A DNA stretch of 64,000 bases from Alentia gelatinosa (taxonomy: Eukaryota > Annelida > Polychaeta > Phyllodocida > Polynoidae): contig OX465584.1 of the NCBI GenBank assembly GCA_950022655.1, forward strand, positions 62,064,841 to 62,128,840, written 5' to 3'. The position numbers and the translations under genes are program-made. The notes under the pieces were generated by a model. The model was not told where the DNA came from. It did no database searches and saw only the letters and a list, made by a program, of their open reading frames with translations. Positions 43,478 through 53,310 of the stretch are shown here, one piece after another; the stretch's first letter is position 1, and every line of letters begins with the position of its first letter.

Positions 43478-44146
43478 TTGGAAATGGTCCTGAAGAACAA
43501 TAACATTGTGTTCAACGGAGACCACTACATTCAAGTCAGAGGGACAGCCATGGGGACGAGACTAGCTCCGTCCTATGCCAACCTGTTCATGGAAGCTGTA
43601 GAGGAGAACCTTCTATCTAGCTACCACATCAAACCCAAAACCTGGTGGAGATATATAGATGATATATTCTTCATCTGGGAGCATGGTGATTTGGAACTCG
43701 AGAAATGGTTTAAACACCTCAACTCGGGACATCAATCCATTAAATTCACCATAAATAAATCCAAGAAGGAAGTAGCCTTCCTGGATACTTGGGTAAGGAT
43801 GAAAGATGGGGAGTTGTACACAGATCTGTACACGAAACCGACAGATGCGAACACGTATCTCAGGTATGACTCATCGCACCCACCGGCCACCAAAAGAAGT
43901 CTCCCATACTCCCAACTACTAAGGATCAAACGGATCTGCAGTAGAAAGGGAGACTTCGAAAAGCATGCAGACAAGAAGCTGGAACAGTTCCGACATAAGG
44001 GATACCCAGAGAGGATCCTGGAGGACTGTAAATGCAGAGTAGATTTACAACCCAGACGGGAACTACTCGGAAAAAAAAACCACTCCCGTAAACAGGGAGC
44101 GAGAGGAAAAACTTTTCCTCATCTCCAAATACAGACCAAACGGTAA
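43478..44146 (+). pseudogene. Penelope-type RT, C-terminal half only
   Basis: Begins abruptly at the segment LEMVLKNNNIVFNGDHYIQV, which in element 1 lies about 270 residues into the protein. It keeps GTAMGTRLAPSYANLFME, YIDDIFFIWEHG, VAFLDTWVRM and TKPTDANTYLRYDSSHPP. The N-terminal RT blocks (fingers, first catalytic Asp) are deleted. The frame ends at 44146 after a shift near 44090; homology continues in the next ORF's frame (FLISKYRPNGNKVGD). Not functional as it stands. Confidence 0.85.
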
Positions 44147-44150
44147 TAAG

Positions 44151-44777
44151 GTGGGGGATACAGTGAGCAAAAACTGGGACATACTGGGAAGGTCCATCAC
44201 GACAAAACAGATGCACCGGAAAACCCTAGTAAAGGGCTACCGGAGACCCAAGAACTTGAAGGATATTCTAGTTCGAGCAAAACTGAGTACCAATTTGGGG
44301 AATGGAAAGAAGAACCAACCATTCCCAGAGGGAGCCCAGAAAAACGAGTGTAAAAAGAGAGACTGCACATATTGCAAACTCATCAACAAAGGGGGTGAGG
44401 TCATCTCAAACACCACAAAACAGAAACATCCCACCAAGTGGAATGTAACATGCAACAGTTCAAACGTGATCTATTGCATCGAGTGCAAAAGGTGCCACAT
44501 GCAATATGTGGGCCAAAGAAAAATCAAAGAGAGGATGTATGAACACCTCAGGAACATCAAAAAGGCAAGTAACCAAAATGATGTCCCGACGCACTTCAAT
44601 GAATGCGATCACCATGGAACCGAAGATGTAGAAGTACAAATACTGGACTTCATCTTCAGGCACCCAAACAGTAAGCGGGCCGGTATCCTAAGGAACGGAA
44701 TTGAATTCAATTGGATCCACCGGCTCAAACGCCAATCCCCATGGGGATTGAACACAATGGACAACCGGTACGGTTAG
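44151..44777 (+). CDS. GIY-YIG endonuclease domain of Penelope-like element 2
   Basis: 208 residues in an open frame, originally the C-terminal part of the RT polyprotein. Order: thumb-to-linker region (NWDILGRSITTKQ, GYRRPKNLKDILVRAKL); a Cys-rich segment CKKRDCTYC with later CNSS...CIECKRC that may bind zinc; the GIY-YIG-type core NVIYCIECKRCHMQYVGQ, then ERMYEHLRNI; HFNECDHHGTEDVEVQILDF; and a C-terminal segment KRAGILRNGIEFNWIHRL with the Glu/Asn region expected of the active site. It would nick target DNA. The domain looks intact, but without its RT half the element cannot move itself. Confidence 0.8.
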   Translation: MGDTVSKNWDILGRSITTKQMHRKTLVKGYRRPKNLKDILVRAKLSTNLGNGKKNQPFPEGAQKNECKKRDCTYCKLINKGGEVISNTTKQKHPTKWNVTCNSSNVIYCIECKRCHMQYVGQRKIKERMYEHLRNIKKASNQNDVPTHFNECDHHGTEDVEVQILDFIFRHPNSKRAGILRNGIEFNWIHRLKRQSPWGLNTMDNRYG

Positions 44778-45245
44778 AGATGCCCAGAATGCCACGTCAA
44801 AAAATGTTTTCTATCGCCAACCCCGAATGGGAACGCGACGAAAAAATTGCACACTCAATAGCGCGAATTGGTAATCTCGAACCCAACCCCATTGTACCAG
44901 CCTGAGAGCGAAACATGACAGCGATGAATGCTTCACCAGCACGAAAAAAACATCCTTTTTTCTACGCAATACCATCTGCAAATATGGTTGAGATCCAACC
45001 AAATCCAGAGACGTTGAACGGCACGTCCCTATGACACCTGACGAGAATTCAGTATAGATTCGAAACCACAACCTTGTAGATCTCTCTCCTTGAATTGGAC
45101 AAGAAGGTCACGTACCACACACGGCCACAGTCAGTCTGACAGTAGCCGAAATTCCAATTCAGAAAAAATGACGAAAAAAACCCACCCAAGGGTAAAATGG
45201 TCAGTCCCTACATAATACAGGCACTGCCCCCCCTTCCCCATATGC

Positions 45246-45488
45246 TATGACCGGCCCCTGTACACACAGAGCGGCGTCAGCGAACGCAGCCGACCGCATA
45301 ACGTCACAGACGTTGTCAGGCGCGAGTGGGGAAAAGCATCATTAGCAACAAATGAACATCGAGTAAACACATACGCTCGACCAATGGGAAGAGACGGCGG
45401 ATTCGCGAACCTGACCGGGTTTAAACGCTCAGGCTGGCAGTTGTGCTTGTGTTACCATAGGGTCACATACTCCGTCTTCCACACATTG
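45246..45488 (+). repeat. Pseudo-LTR of Penelope-like element 2 (3' copy)
   Basis: Matches 41538-41780. About 470 bases of AT-rich 3' sequence separate it from the endonuclease stop. Right flank (TTTTCATTTATATGCCCAGG) is a TATACGCC-type fragment and not the rest of the MITE that flanks the left side, so no simple target duplication is visible. Confidence 0.85.
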
Positions 45489-46808
45489 TTTTCATTTATA
45501 TGCCCAGGCCTTATATACGACAGACGCGTCTTGGCTGTATTTCACACTCGGCGTATATGAGAGAAAATACCCTCTGCCCCTGCCCCCTGCTGCCCCTTTG
45601 TGTTGGTAGAAGAACAGGTGTCCTCAATAGGAAGCCCTCCCCTCCCCCGCCCAGACGCTCGAATCTGGGCCCAACAGCACAAAAATTACCTTCCACCACC
45701 CCCCCCCCCCCCCCGGGATGTGTATACTGATAGGTCCGGTATATTACCAAAGCCCCCCCCCCCCGCCCAACCTGATATGCCTTGTCCGCTCCTGCCGAGT
45801 GAACAAAGAGAGTCAGCTGACATGCCACTGTCAGCCGGTTGCAAGGTCGCACTGGGAAAAAGCGTCATTAGCAATGAAAGACGGTGGTTCTGGCCCATTA
45901 GATTTAGGTCAACTCTCAACTGTAGAACCATCCCAAGGCGCTATAAATATCATGTAAGGAGGTCAGGGTAAAGATCATGGTTCACTCCGAATGCAGTCAT
46001 TGGCTACTGGGACTACTCTATTCCTTATATGGTAGTCAATACAGGGGGACAACTCCATGAGCGGCCGTGACTTACATGGGTCATAGACTCAGGCACGCAC
46101 TTATGGTTGTGTTACCGTAGCGTACGCTTTGTCAAATCCACACAGGTATCAAATGGTAACCTGACAAAAGGGCCTATGAGGCTAGACTGGTTCCCTGCCC
46201 TAATGAAACTAGGAGCATATGTTATTTCCATTCATAATGGAAGAGCGCGGTATACCAAAATCTCATAAAATAAAAGTAAGAGAATATCAATATTTTGGTA
46301 TATTTCTTTTGAGATGTTTTTCATTTTCTGGCTAACGTTTTTGATTTTGACTTGTGCCTGGTCTAGCATACCACAGATCACATTCAACTTGTCGTGGTTG
46401 TGACTGAATTTTTCATTTAGGGTCTTGGTCAACTGCCCTATTTCTAACAGGTCAGCTATGCCACTCAGTTTGCTCTTTGATAGCCCCTTAGCGCTTGATG
46501 CACTCAAGTTTTTTTTTGCTTGAAGCTACTTCATTTGGAGTACTAGTGCCCTTGTTAGTCCTCTTACTAACATATTTGTCATCTGTTTTCCATCTACTTT
46601 TAAGAGTTATTTTGACCATCTTCAGATGGGGTATCATCTGGAACATCCATATATTTGGCACTATTATCATAGTCCATTGATATGTGATTTCTGTCCATAT
46701 GATATATGAATTGAATATACACACTTTGACATGGTCACTCAGCCATGAAAGTTTTATTTAAAGGAACCAAGTCTGTAGTGGGGCAGGGATACGGTCAGAC
46801 TGGGATAC
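45489..46808. other. TATACGCC-type fragment, C-run and degenerate pseudo-LTR-like stretch
   Basis: 45490-45720 resembles 18733-18900 (TTATATACGACAGACGCGTC, then TACCCTCTGCCCC). A C-run lies at 45703-45718 and another near 45756-45764. 45832-46150 has AAGCGTCATTAGCAA and TATGGTTGTGTTACCGTAG, which echo the 243 bp pseudo-LTR and may be an old decayed copy. The minus-strand frame 46232-46507 is unrecognised. Confidence 0.4.
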
Positions 46809-47754
46809 TGGGCCCTGTTTCTAAGTCACGATATCGTCTTTGTAAGACATCTTACAGCTGTCAGTGTGCTATAGATAAGACATCTTAGGGAATCGGCCAA
46901 CGATCGTTGCTCCAAGACACTTAGGGTGCAGCCAGGTGTGCTATAGATAAGACATCTTTAGGGTCACGTGGTTCAAAATGTCTTCCAAAGTGTCTTAGAC
47001 CTAAGACATCTATGGACATGTCGTACAGAGTGCGCAACTTCATTTCCCGTGAGAATTAAGCAATGAAATTTTTACACGAGTAAGGAATACATATAACCTA
47101 TAATCGTGCCAAAAGTGAAGAAGATCGGTCAGACCGTTCCGCTGTTTTTTGTATTTGAATTTCGTCATAGCAAATGTCTGCTCTGGTGGCCAGTGTCTAT
47201 CAAAGAGCATCAGAGCACACCTCGCTAAATTATGCGGCAACCTAGACATTGTCCCCAGGGAAATTCAATTCACTTAGTACAGTATAACAGACTTTAGACT
47301 TTACATTACACCTGATGAAGGCCAAACCATAAAGGCCAAAACGTTGTCTTTTTCAAACTACAAACAAAAGTATTAATAAACATATCTAGAAATTGTTTGT
47401 TGGTTATGTGAAATTTTCAAATTGAAATAAAAAGGAAAAAAGTTAGACATAGACAGGTATCGAACCCCCAACCTTCACTTCCTGAGGCAGGTGCTCTAAC
47501 CACTTCACCACAAGCTTTCAACTACTAGGTATAAGCTACCCTGAAGCTGGTACTGGGCAGTCTTTGCTGTATAGAACCTGAGACAGTTCTATACTTGTCT
47601 TAGACAAGGACATTTTTAGCGGCGATCGAACGTGCCGCGCTGAGACATCGCTATAGCACAGCCGCCATTTTGTGTCTTGCAGATTGTCTTCCAATCGCAG
47701 AGATGTCTCAGGGTATCGTTGGCAGATTATGTCGTGACTGAGAAACAGGGCCCT
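46809..47754. mobile_element. MITE with GGGCCCTGTTTCTAAGTCAC ends carrying a tRNA-like core
   Basis: GGGCCCTGTTTCTAAGTCAC and GTGACTGAGAAACAGGGCCC are inverted ends, 946 bp apart. Outer parts match the 508 bp MITE at 25215-25722. The longer interior contains a tRNA-like sequence (47449-47515) and CTGATGAAGGCCAAAC-type sequence. No transposase. Confidence 0.7.
47449..47515 (-). repeat. tRNA-like pol III sequence inside a MITE
   Basis: On the minus strand, TGTGGTGAAGTGGTTAGAGC fits a tRNA A box and GGTTCGATACC a B box, spaced as in a tRNA. Between them CACCTGCCTCAGGAAGTGAA does not give a convincing anticodon stem. Probably a tRNA-derived SINE or pol III promoter captured by the MITE, not a working tRNA. 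Confidence 0.5.
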
Positions 47755-48899
47755 GGACACCTTACCATTTTACCAGGCCTTTATAGTTGGTGCAGGGATA
47801 GTGAAGGGTTAGATTCTCTGCAGTAAGCTGAAAGCCTGTGTGAGCATTCTAACCTCTAGATGATATATATGATCGTGTTTTCCCACGCTCAATAAGGGGC
47901 AAGCTCATGCTCTCAAAGCAGATACCCAGGAACCAGTGTATCTGGTGGTCTGCCAATGTTGCACAATCCCACAATGCAACAGAAAAATGGAGGCGTTACC
48001 AATAATGCACCACGAAACTGGAACTCGTTACCTGGCCTATAGTCTAACTAGGCCAGGCTTCCAGGCTACTATGAGGCCACCACAACTGAGTTCTTTTCTA
48101 GGGATTTTTCTACTTGTGCCAACAATTGGACTGCACTGGGGTGGTTTGATCAGTCAGTGGTTTTAGACACCAGTCCCATGTATCCTACCCCTTAATAAAA
48201 AACTCCATAGGCTTAACATTAGCGGACTGTATTTGGTCTATGGTGCAGAAAATGAAATTTATTGCTCTAGTGGGTTACAGTTGTCAAATGACGTCATTTG
48301 AAAAGCAACTAATGATTATCACTGATTATCGGTGAGTTTTATTTTATTTCTTAATTTGCTGAAGTAATTTAGACGGGGTAGGATAAATTCTAAACCAAAC
48401 TCAAGTTAGTTGTATGTTTTTTATCGCACTCTGGCAATGTCAAATATCACTGCACTCGGCTTCGCCTCGCACAGTTGACACGACATTGCCGTCGTGCAAT
48501 AAACAACAACACGACTAACTCTCGTTTGGTTTCTCCTAAGTATCCCATTGGGAAGCCATAACACAGGTAGTCATATAGCTCCGAGCCATCATCACTAGAC
48601 ATATGCAGCCATATAACAATCACGGACATGGTCCTTAAGTTTAGCATTCATACATATAGATGTAAAATTTAAAAGGTTTGCCTACAGTTCCTTGTTCCCA
48701 CATTATCAGATATCACTCCTTATACTGACACAGCTGCTGCAACTACCTCAACACTGCCGCCACCACCACTACAACTGCCACTCCCCCCTGCTTTACCCCT
48801 CCCCCCTATTCACCATACCTGACCCCTACAACCTGTAGTTCCTATCAGTTTCACTCTTCACAGAATAAAAACTATCAAAAAAGCAGTCCAAAAACAAAA
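47755..48899. other. Intergenic with TTTATCCTACCCC-type MITE
   Basis: 48180-48387 is bounded by GTATCCTACCCC and GGGGTAGGATAAA. The adjoining 48388-48545 is an inverted-arm unit (AACTCAAGTTAGTTGT and its rough inverse ACGACTAACTCTCG), as at 4258-4410. No gene recognised. Confidence 0.5.
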
Positions 48900-51155
48900 G
48901 AATGATAATTTAATCATTTGTATTTAATCAAATTATATACAATCAGATTTTACGAAATGTTTTTTAATGATGATGGTAATATAGGATTTTCCATATAACA
49001 CAGACTTGGAGGATTGATGGCAAGTAGAATACAAACAACTTTGCTGTCTCTAGGTGCAGAGATCAGGAAATTCAGACAGTGGCATAAATAAAACTCCAAC
49101 TGACCTACAGCAGGGAGCTGTTTCAAAAGTCAGCAGGGTGCTAAACGAGAGTACTCATGGCCAAAGCGAGAGCTAACAACGGCACTTGAAGCGTCGCTTT
49201 CCAGGTGGAGGTGCTGCTTGCTATTGAGTATTGGTACCAGTTTTGCTGCCGCTTTGATTCAAAGTATGGCTTGCTGTTGCGGCCTCTTGCTTTGGAATGC
49301 GACGTGCTGCTGGAGAGACTTCACTCGACTTTTGAAACAGCGCCTAGGACTTGTACAGTACTAGGCATTCACACTAGACGACTAAAATGTGATGACTATA
49401 GATTGTCTAGCCAATAGTCGTCATGTGGTGCTCGATTACACAATATTGTCTGCAATGGTCATCAACCAAAACATTTCCTCAAGTGTTTTTATCTGCACCG
49501 ATGTCTAGCAATTGACAGCTGAAAGTCGTCAGGTGGTACAAAAATTCAAGAATTGCTTAGTCGCACACAGTGAGGACAATTAGGTATGGATGAGTATTAG
49601 ATAGTTTCATAATAAATAGAGCAACCACAAGCACCATGCATGATTGAATGTCTATGTAATGGAAATGAACTAGCATAACTATGTTGAAGTACTGTGACAT
49701 ATCGGAAATCTATGTAACATAAGGAAAAAATTTAAAAATTGCTGCCTATAATTTTCCCGTGTAAATGCTAGGTAATATATATGATTAGAACAATTTAATG
49801 TACATCTGAGGAGACTTATATACGTGGAGATTAAACATATGTAAACTGAAATGTTCATATTGTGACACTGATTGAACCATCATACTGGAACATCCCCCTA
49901 GCGGCTGTGTTAGGAGGGCGATAGGCTGGGGTAAGATGATTTCAGGTTTCAACTGTAAGTCTGAACAGGGTCATTATATAGTAGACATGACTGACCACAC
50001 ATAGAAATGGTGTTTTAAAGTAAAATCTGTTTAAAAAAACCCAACATAATGCAGGGTTTATTATGTCTAAATAGTTCGGCAAAGGTAAATTGTCCTATGC
50101 CGGGTCTTTAAGCTCTTCGGGGTGAAACTCACTACACACACACTGCACCACCCTATGACAAGCATACCAACCGTACACACATTCACTCTACTACAGCCCC
50201 TGCACCAACCCACACCCATCAAAACCTATTTTCATACTCTCTATTTTTATTTCGCGCCACATATAGTCTAATGAGTCACCTTTTACAAAGGTTTTATAAA
50301 ATAAATTGGTAATAGAGGATTGTCTTTTTCATATGATACAGACTTAATGACTAATGGTAAATGAGATATGATACAGCGGTGTCCCCTATGTGCAGAGATC
50401 GGAATTATTATATAGTGGTTCAAGGAATCAGGCGTATACATTACACAAACTAGACTGGCCTATATACGCTAATAGATAAGGTGTATACACATGGGGAATA
50501 GGGCAACCTTGTGTACGTAAAAGCATACCTACATACGCTGGGCACCTATATGTAAAATAGTGGTTCTCGTGCAGTGTCTACACTTAATCTAAATTTTATT
50601 TTTAGATATCTAGTGAAAAGGCCTGTTTTGTATACATTTGTAGCATTTTTTTTTAAACAAGGACCTTTCCATTGAGTTGATAAAAGATGTCCTGGTCTCA
50701 TTTGTTTGTAAACTTCAGTACAGGTGGTATATTCTGAATACTACAATAGCCTTATTCACAGTGCTATACAATATAGAGAATATCTGTGATTATTTGTAAG
50801 ATATCAATTGCAACTGATCCCTTTATGCTCATAAATTTCCTACTTGAATGTAAAGGTTTGTCAATTGTGTTGATTTTATACTTTCTTTATGTTAGACATT
50901 GTGGCTGGAAATCACAAAGAAAGTATGTCATCTGAAAATAAAAACCCTTTTTTTAATGCTCGAGGATACAATTTCTATGCAAGGTACACAATCTCCAAAT
51001 CTGTCCCAACAGTCACTGATACATGCAATGTCTGGCAAGCTCAGCCTCTCACTGAGTAAAGGAATGATTTATAATTGTTTTATCGTTTTTTTTTCTAATT
51101 GCAACAAAGGATAGCAACTGCATTTGTATTCTGCTGGGGAGGTTGCAATGATTTT
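48900..51155. repeat. Unexpanded paralogue of 20583-29861
   Basis: Successive blocks match 20583-20880, 23228-23560, 24075-24200, 25140-25212, 25723-25805 and 29494-29861 in order. The intervening LINE, MITE and 2.3 kb insert are absent. A further stretch, 50030-50400, resembles 7085-7260 and 7883-7920. No coding genes; it serves as the empty-site reference. Confidence 0.75.
49113..49344. mobile_element. GGAGCTGTTTCAAAA element, compact copy
   Basis: GGGAGCTGTTTCAAAAGTC and TTTTGAAACAGCGCC at 232 bp distance. Same element as the outer parts of 20791-23352. Confidence 0.65.
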
Positions 51156-52418
51156 AAGTAGAGATATGTCAGGCTGATCTTGATTTTCCTGTTAAATAGT
51201 GCATGACAGTATAGATCTGGAAAGGTTTATGAGAATCACATACATACTGGATAATCTCACTGCGTTCACTTCACCAGCATCCAGTTGAACATCTTAAAAG
51301 CACCTTTAATAGGATTACATAGGTGTTGCATTCAACGGACTAACTCATAGGTAAGTTGGTAGGATTTCATAGAAATTTACATTTCATCAAAAGATTTATT
51401 CCGCACCTATTCCAAAGCTGCATATTTCATTGGAGGATTTATCATACACATATTCCAGTGTCTGTAGCGAAAATGCATTGGTTGAAAGGCGCTATTACCT
51501 ATTGTTTGATAAAAAAAAAAGAGTTAAACGTATGTCTGACAATATTCAATGGCACCACCTGCTGATTTTCAGATACTGACAATTTTTTTAATTTTATTAT
51601 TTTATTATCATTCACTGTATCTCTCGCCAAGGCGAGTTATTCTGATACATCGAGATGGAGTCATATTACATCACTTGATCTTATACTTTACATAAGTAAT
51701 AGGTGAGAAGAGAAATAGAATTTATGGTGAATACATGACAGTACATCAAATGTGACAAGACGATAGGTATGGCTTGAATACAGTACCTTAACTCTCTGCA
51801 TTATTCTAGGTGGTGTATTTGTATATCATGGAGCATACTACAATATAAGTTCTTTCTTGAATTTCGCCAGATCTACACTTTCTTGTCAATTCTCAATTCA
51901 ATCGGGTTCCATTCCCTTAATAACAAATAAGCAAACTATGAAATATTATCGAGTTTGACCTAACCCAATATGTAAATTAAGCCATTTTACTTTTGCCTGA
52001 TTTTCATAGGAAACGTACTGAAAAAAAAAGAAATTCTGCAATTATTTCAAAAACAAGAACGGTGACCTATGATTTTTAAAATTTAAATATATAGTACTAT
52101 ATATCTACAATATTCTGTGATAGTTTGTAGAAAATGACATGGGTTTTACTGTGTGAAAGATAACTATTAAGAACTTCTCTATATTCTAGTATAATATCAT
52201 CATCCCAATCTCAGAATCAAAAACTAGCACGGTGACGCCTGTTTTTTCAAATTTATGTATATGTTCTACAACATTTTAACATCATCATATATCCGTCTTT
52301 CAGGAAAGTGACATGAGTTTCAATTTTCAAGGCTAATTGTCTGATATGTCTTAAAAATAACTATGAGATATACATAAACAGAGCATAGGTTAGTTGGAAT
52401 ATGTACACAATTATGACT
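51156..52418. other. AT-rich intergenic with a degenerate ~173 bp duplication
   Basis: ACGGTGAC with similar surroundings recurs at about 52059 and 52232, followed each time by AT-rich sequence, then TAGAAAATGACATGGGTTT or AGGAAAGTGACATGAGTTT. No gene. Confidence 0.4.
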
Positions 52419-52503
52419 AGTTTTGTATACAAGTGACTGTAATCTCTGAGTAGGATATTACATTGTCAACTACAAGGAGATTACGGTCACTCGCATTCAA
52501 AAC
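52419..52503. mobile_element. 85 bp inverted-repeat element
   Basis: AGTGACTGTAATCTC-like left arm and GAGATTACGGTCACTC right arm, with AGTTTTG and CAAAAC at the tips. Tiny MITE or hairpin. Confidence 0.5.
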
Positions 52504-52667
52504 CAGTCTTTATTGTATTTATTACCCAACTACAAGATTAATAACAAGTCTATTGCAATTAAAAAGTTTCTGCAAGACATTTAGTTCCAGACACCACGGC
52601 ACTGTGCAGCGTGGCAGTAATTCGGTGTAGACTTCCCATTGAGTCTCCGTAATCGGTGGGTAATAAA

Positions 52668-53310
52668 TACTATCGTAAAACTGGATGAGTTTTAATCCTG
52701 GCCACCGTATGCCACGGCTGGAGTTTGGCATAGTGACTTCATGAGGCGAAGCCGAGTGAAGCCCAGAGCCAAAACTCCAGGAGTGGCATTCGGTGGTCAA
52801 GATTAAAACGAATCAGGTTTTAATTTTATCCTATCCCGTCTCCTCTATTTTGGAATATTAAGTGATAACAATTCTGTATGCCACTAGTGGCATGTAAAAC
52901 TCTTTATCCTATCCCTAATATAAAATCCCATAGGCCTAACATTGACTTTCCGTATGCACCCGTATGTCGCATACAGATAGAAAATCGCTCCTAGGAGCGT
53001 AAAAATAATGGACCAATTAGAGATCAGCAGCTGAAAGTAGTTCCAAGCGCCTTCAGAGCAGCAAGGAGAGCTATATGGAGGACTTCAGGAAGTTTTAACA
53101 TGTTTTTTTGTTATTATTTTCACATAAAAATATCGTTCACAGGGGGTAGGATAAAATCAAAACCTTATTCTTTTTAATCTGGGCTCCCGTATGACTCCCG
53201 GAGTTTTGGCTCTGGATATCACTCGGCTCCGCCTCATGATATCACTACGCCAAACTCCAGTCGTTGCATACGGAAGCCCAGATTAAAACTCATCCGGTTT
53301 TACGATAGTA
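52668..53310. mobile_element. Nested foldback element with ~145 bp palindromic arms
   Basis: TACTATCGTAAAACTGGATG at the left is mirrored by CATCCGGTTTTACGATAGTA at the right. Each arm (52668-52815 and 53163-53310) is itself palindromic around CCAGAGCCAAAACTCC or its inverse. Between them sits a TTTATCCTATCCC-type unit (52825-53156). Copy 1 of the duplication (near 3430) has only a small deletion derivative here. No coding potential. Confidence 0.6.

Larger units (their letters stand above)
41538..45488 (+). mobile_element. Penelope-like element 2 with internal deletion
   Basis: Two 243 bp direct repeats enclose ORF1, the second half of the RT and the GIY-YIG endonuclease on the plus strand, 3951 bp in all. 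Near-identical repeats point to a recent copy, yet about 300 codons of RT are missing between ORF1 and RT at about 43475. Orientation is opposite to element 1. Confidence 0.85.

Noticed and set aside
47449..47515. Functional tRNA gene
   Set aside because: A and B boxes fit, but no proper anticodon stem or acceptor pairing could be drawn by eye.
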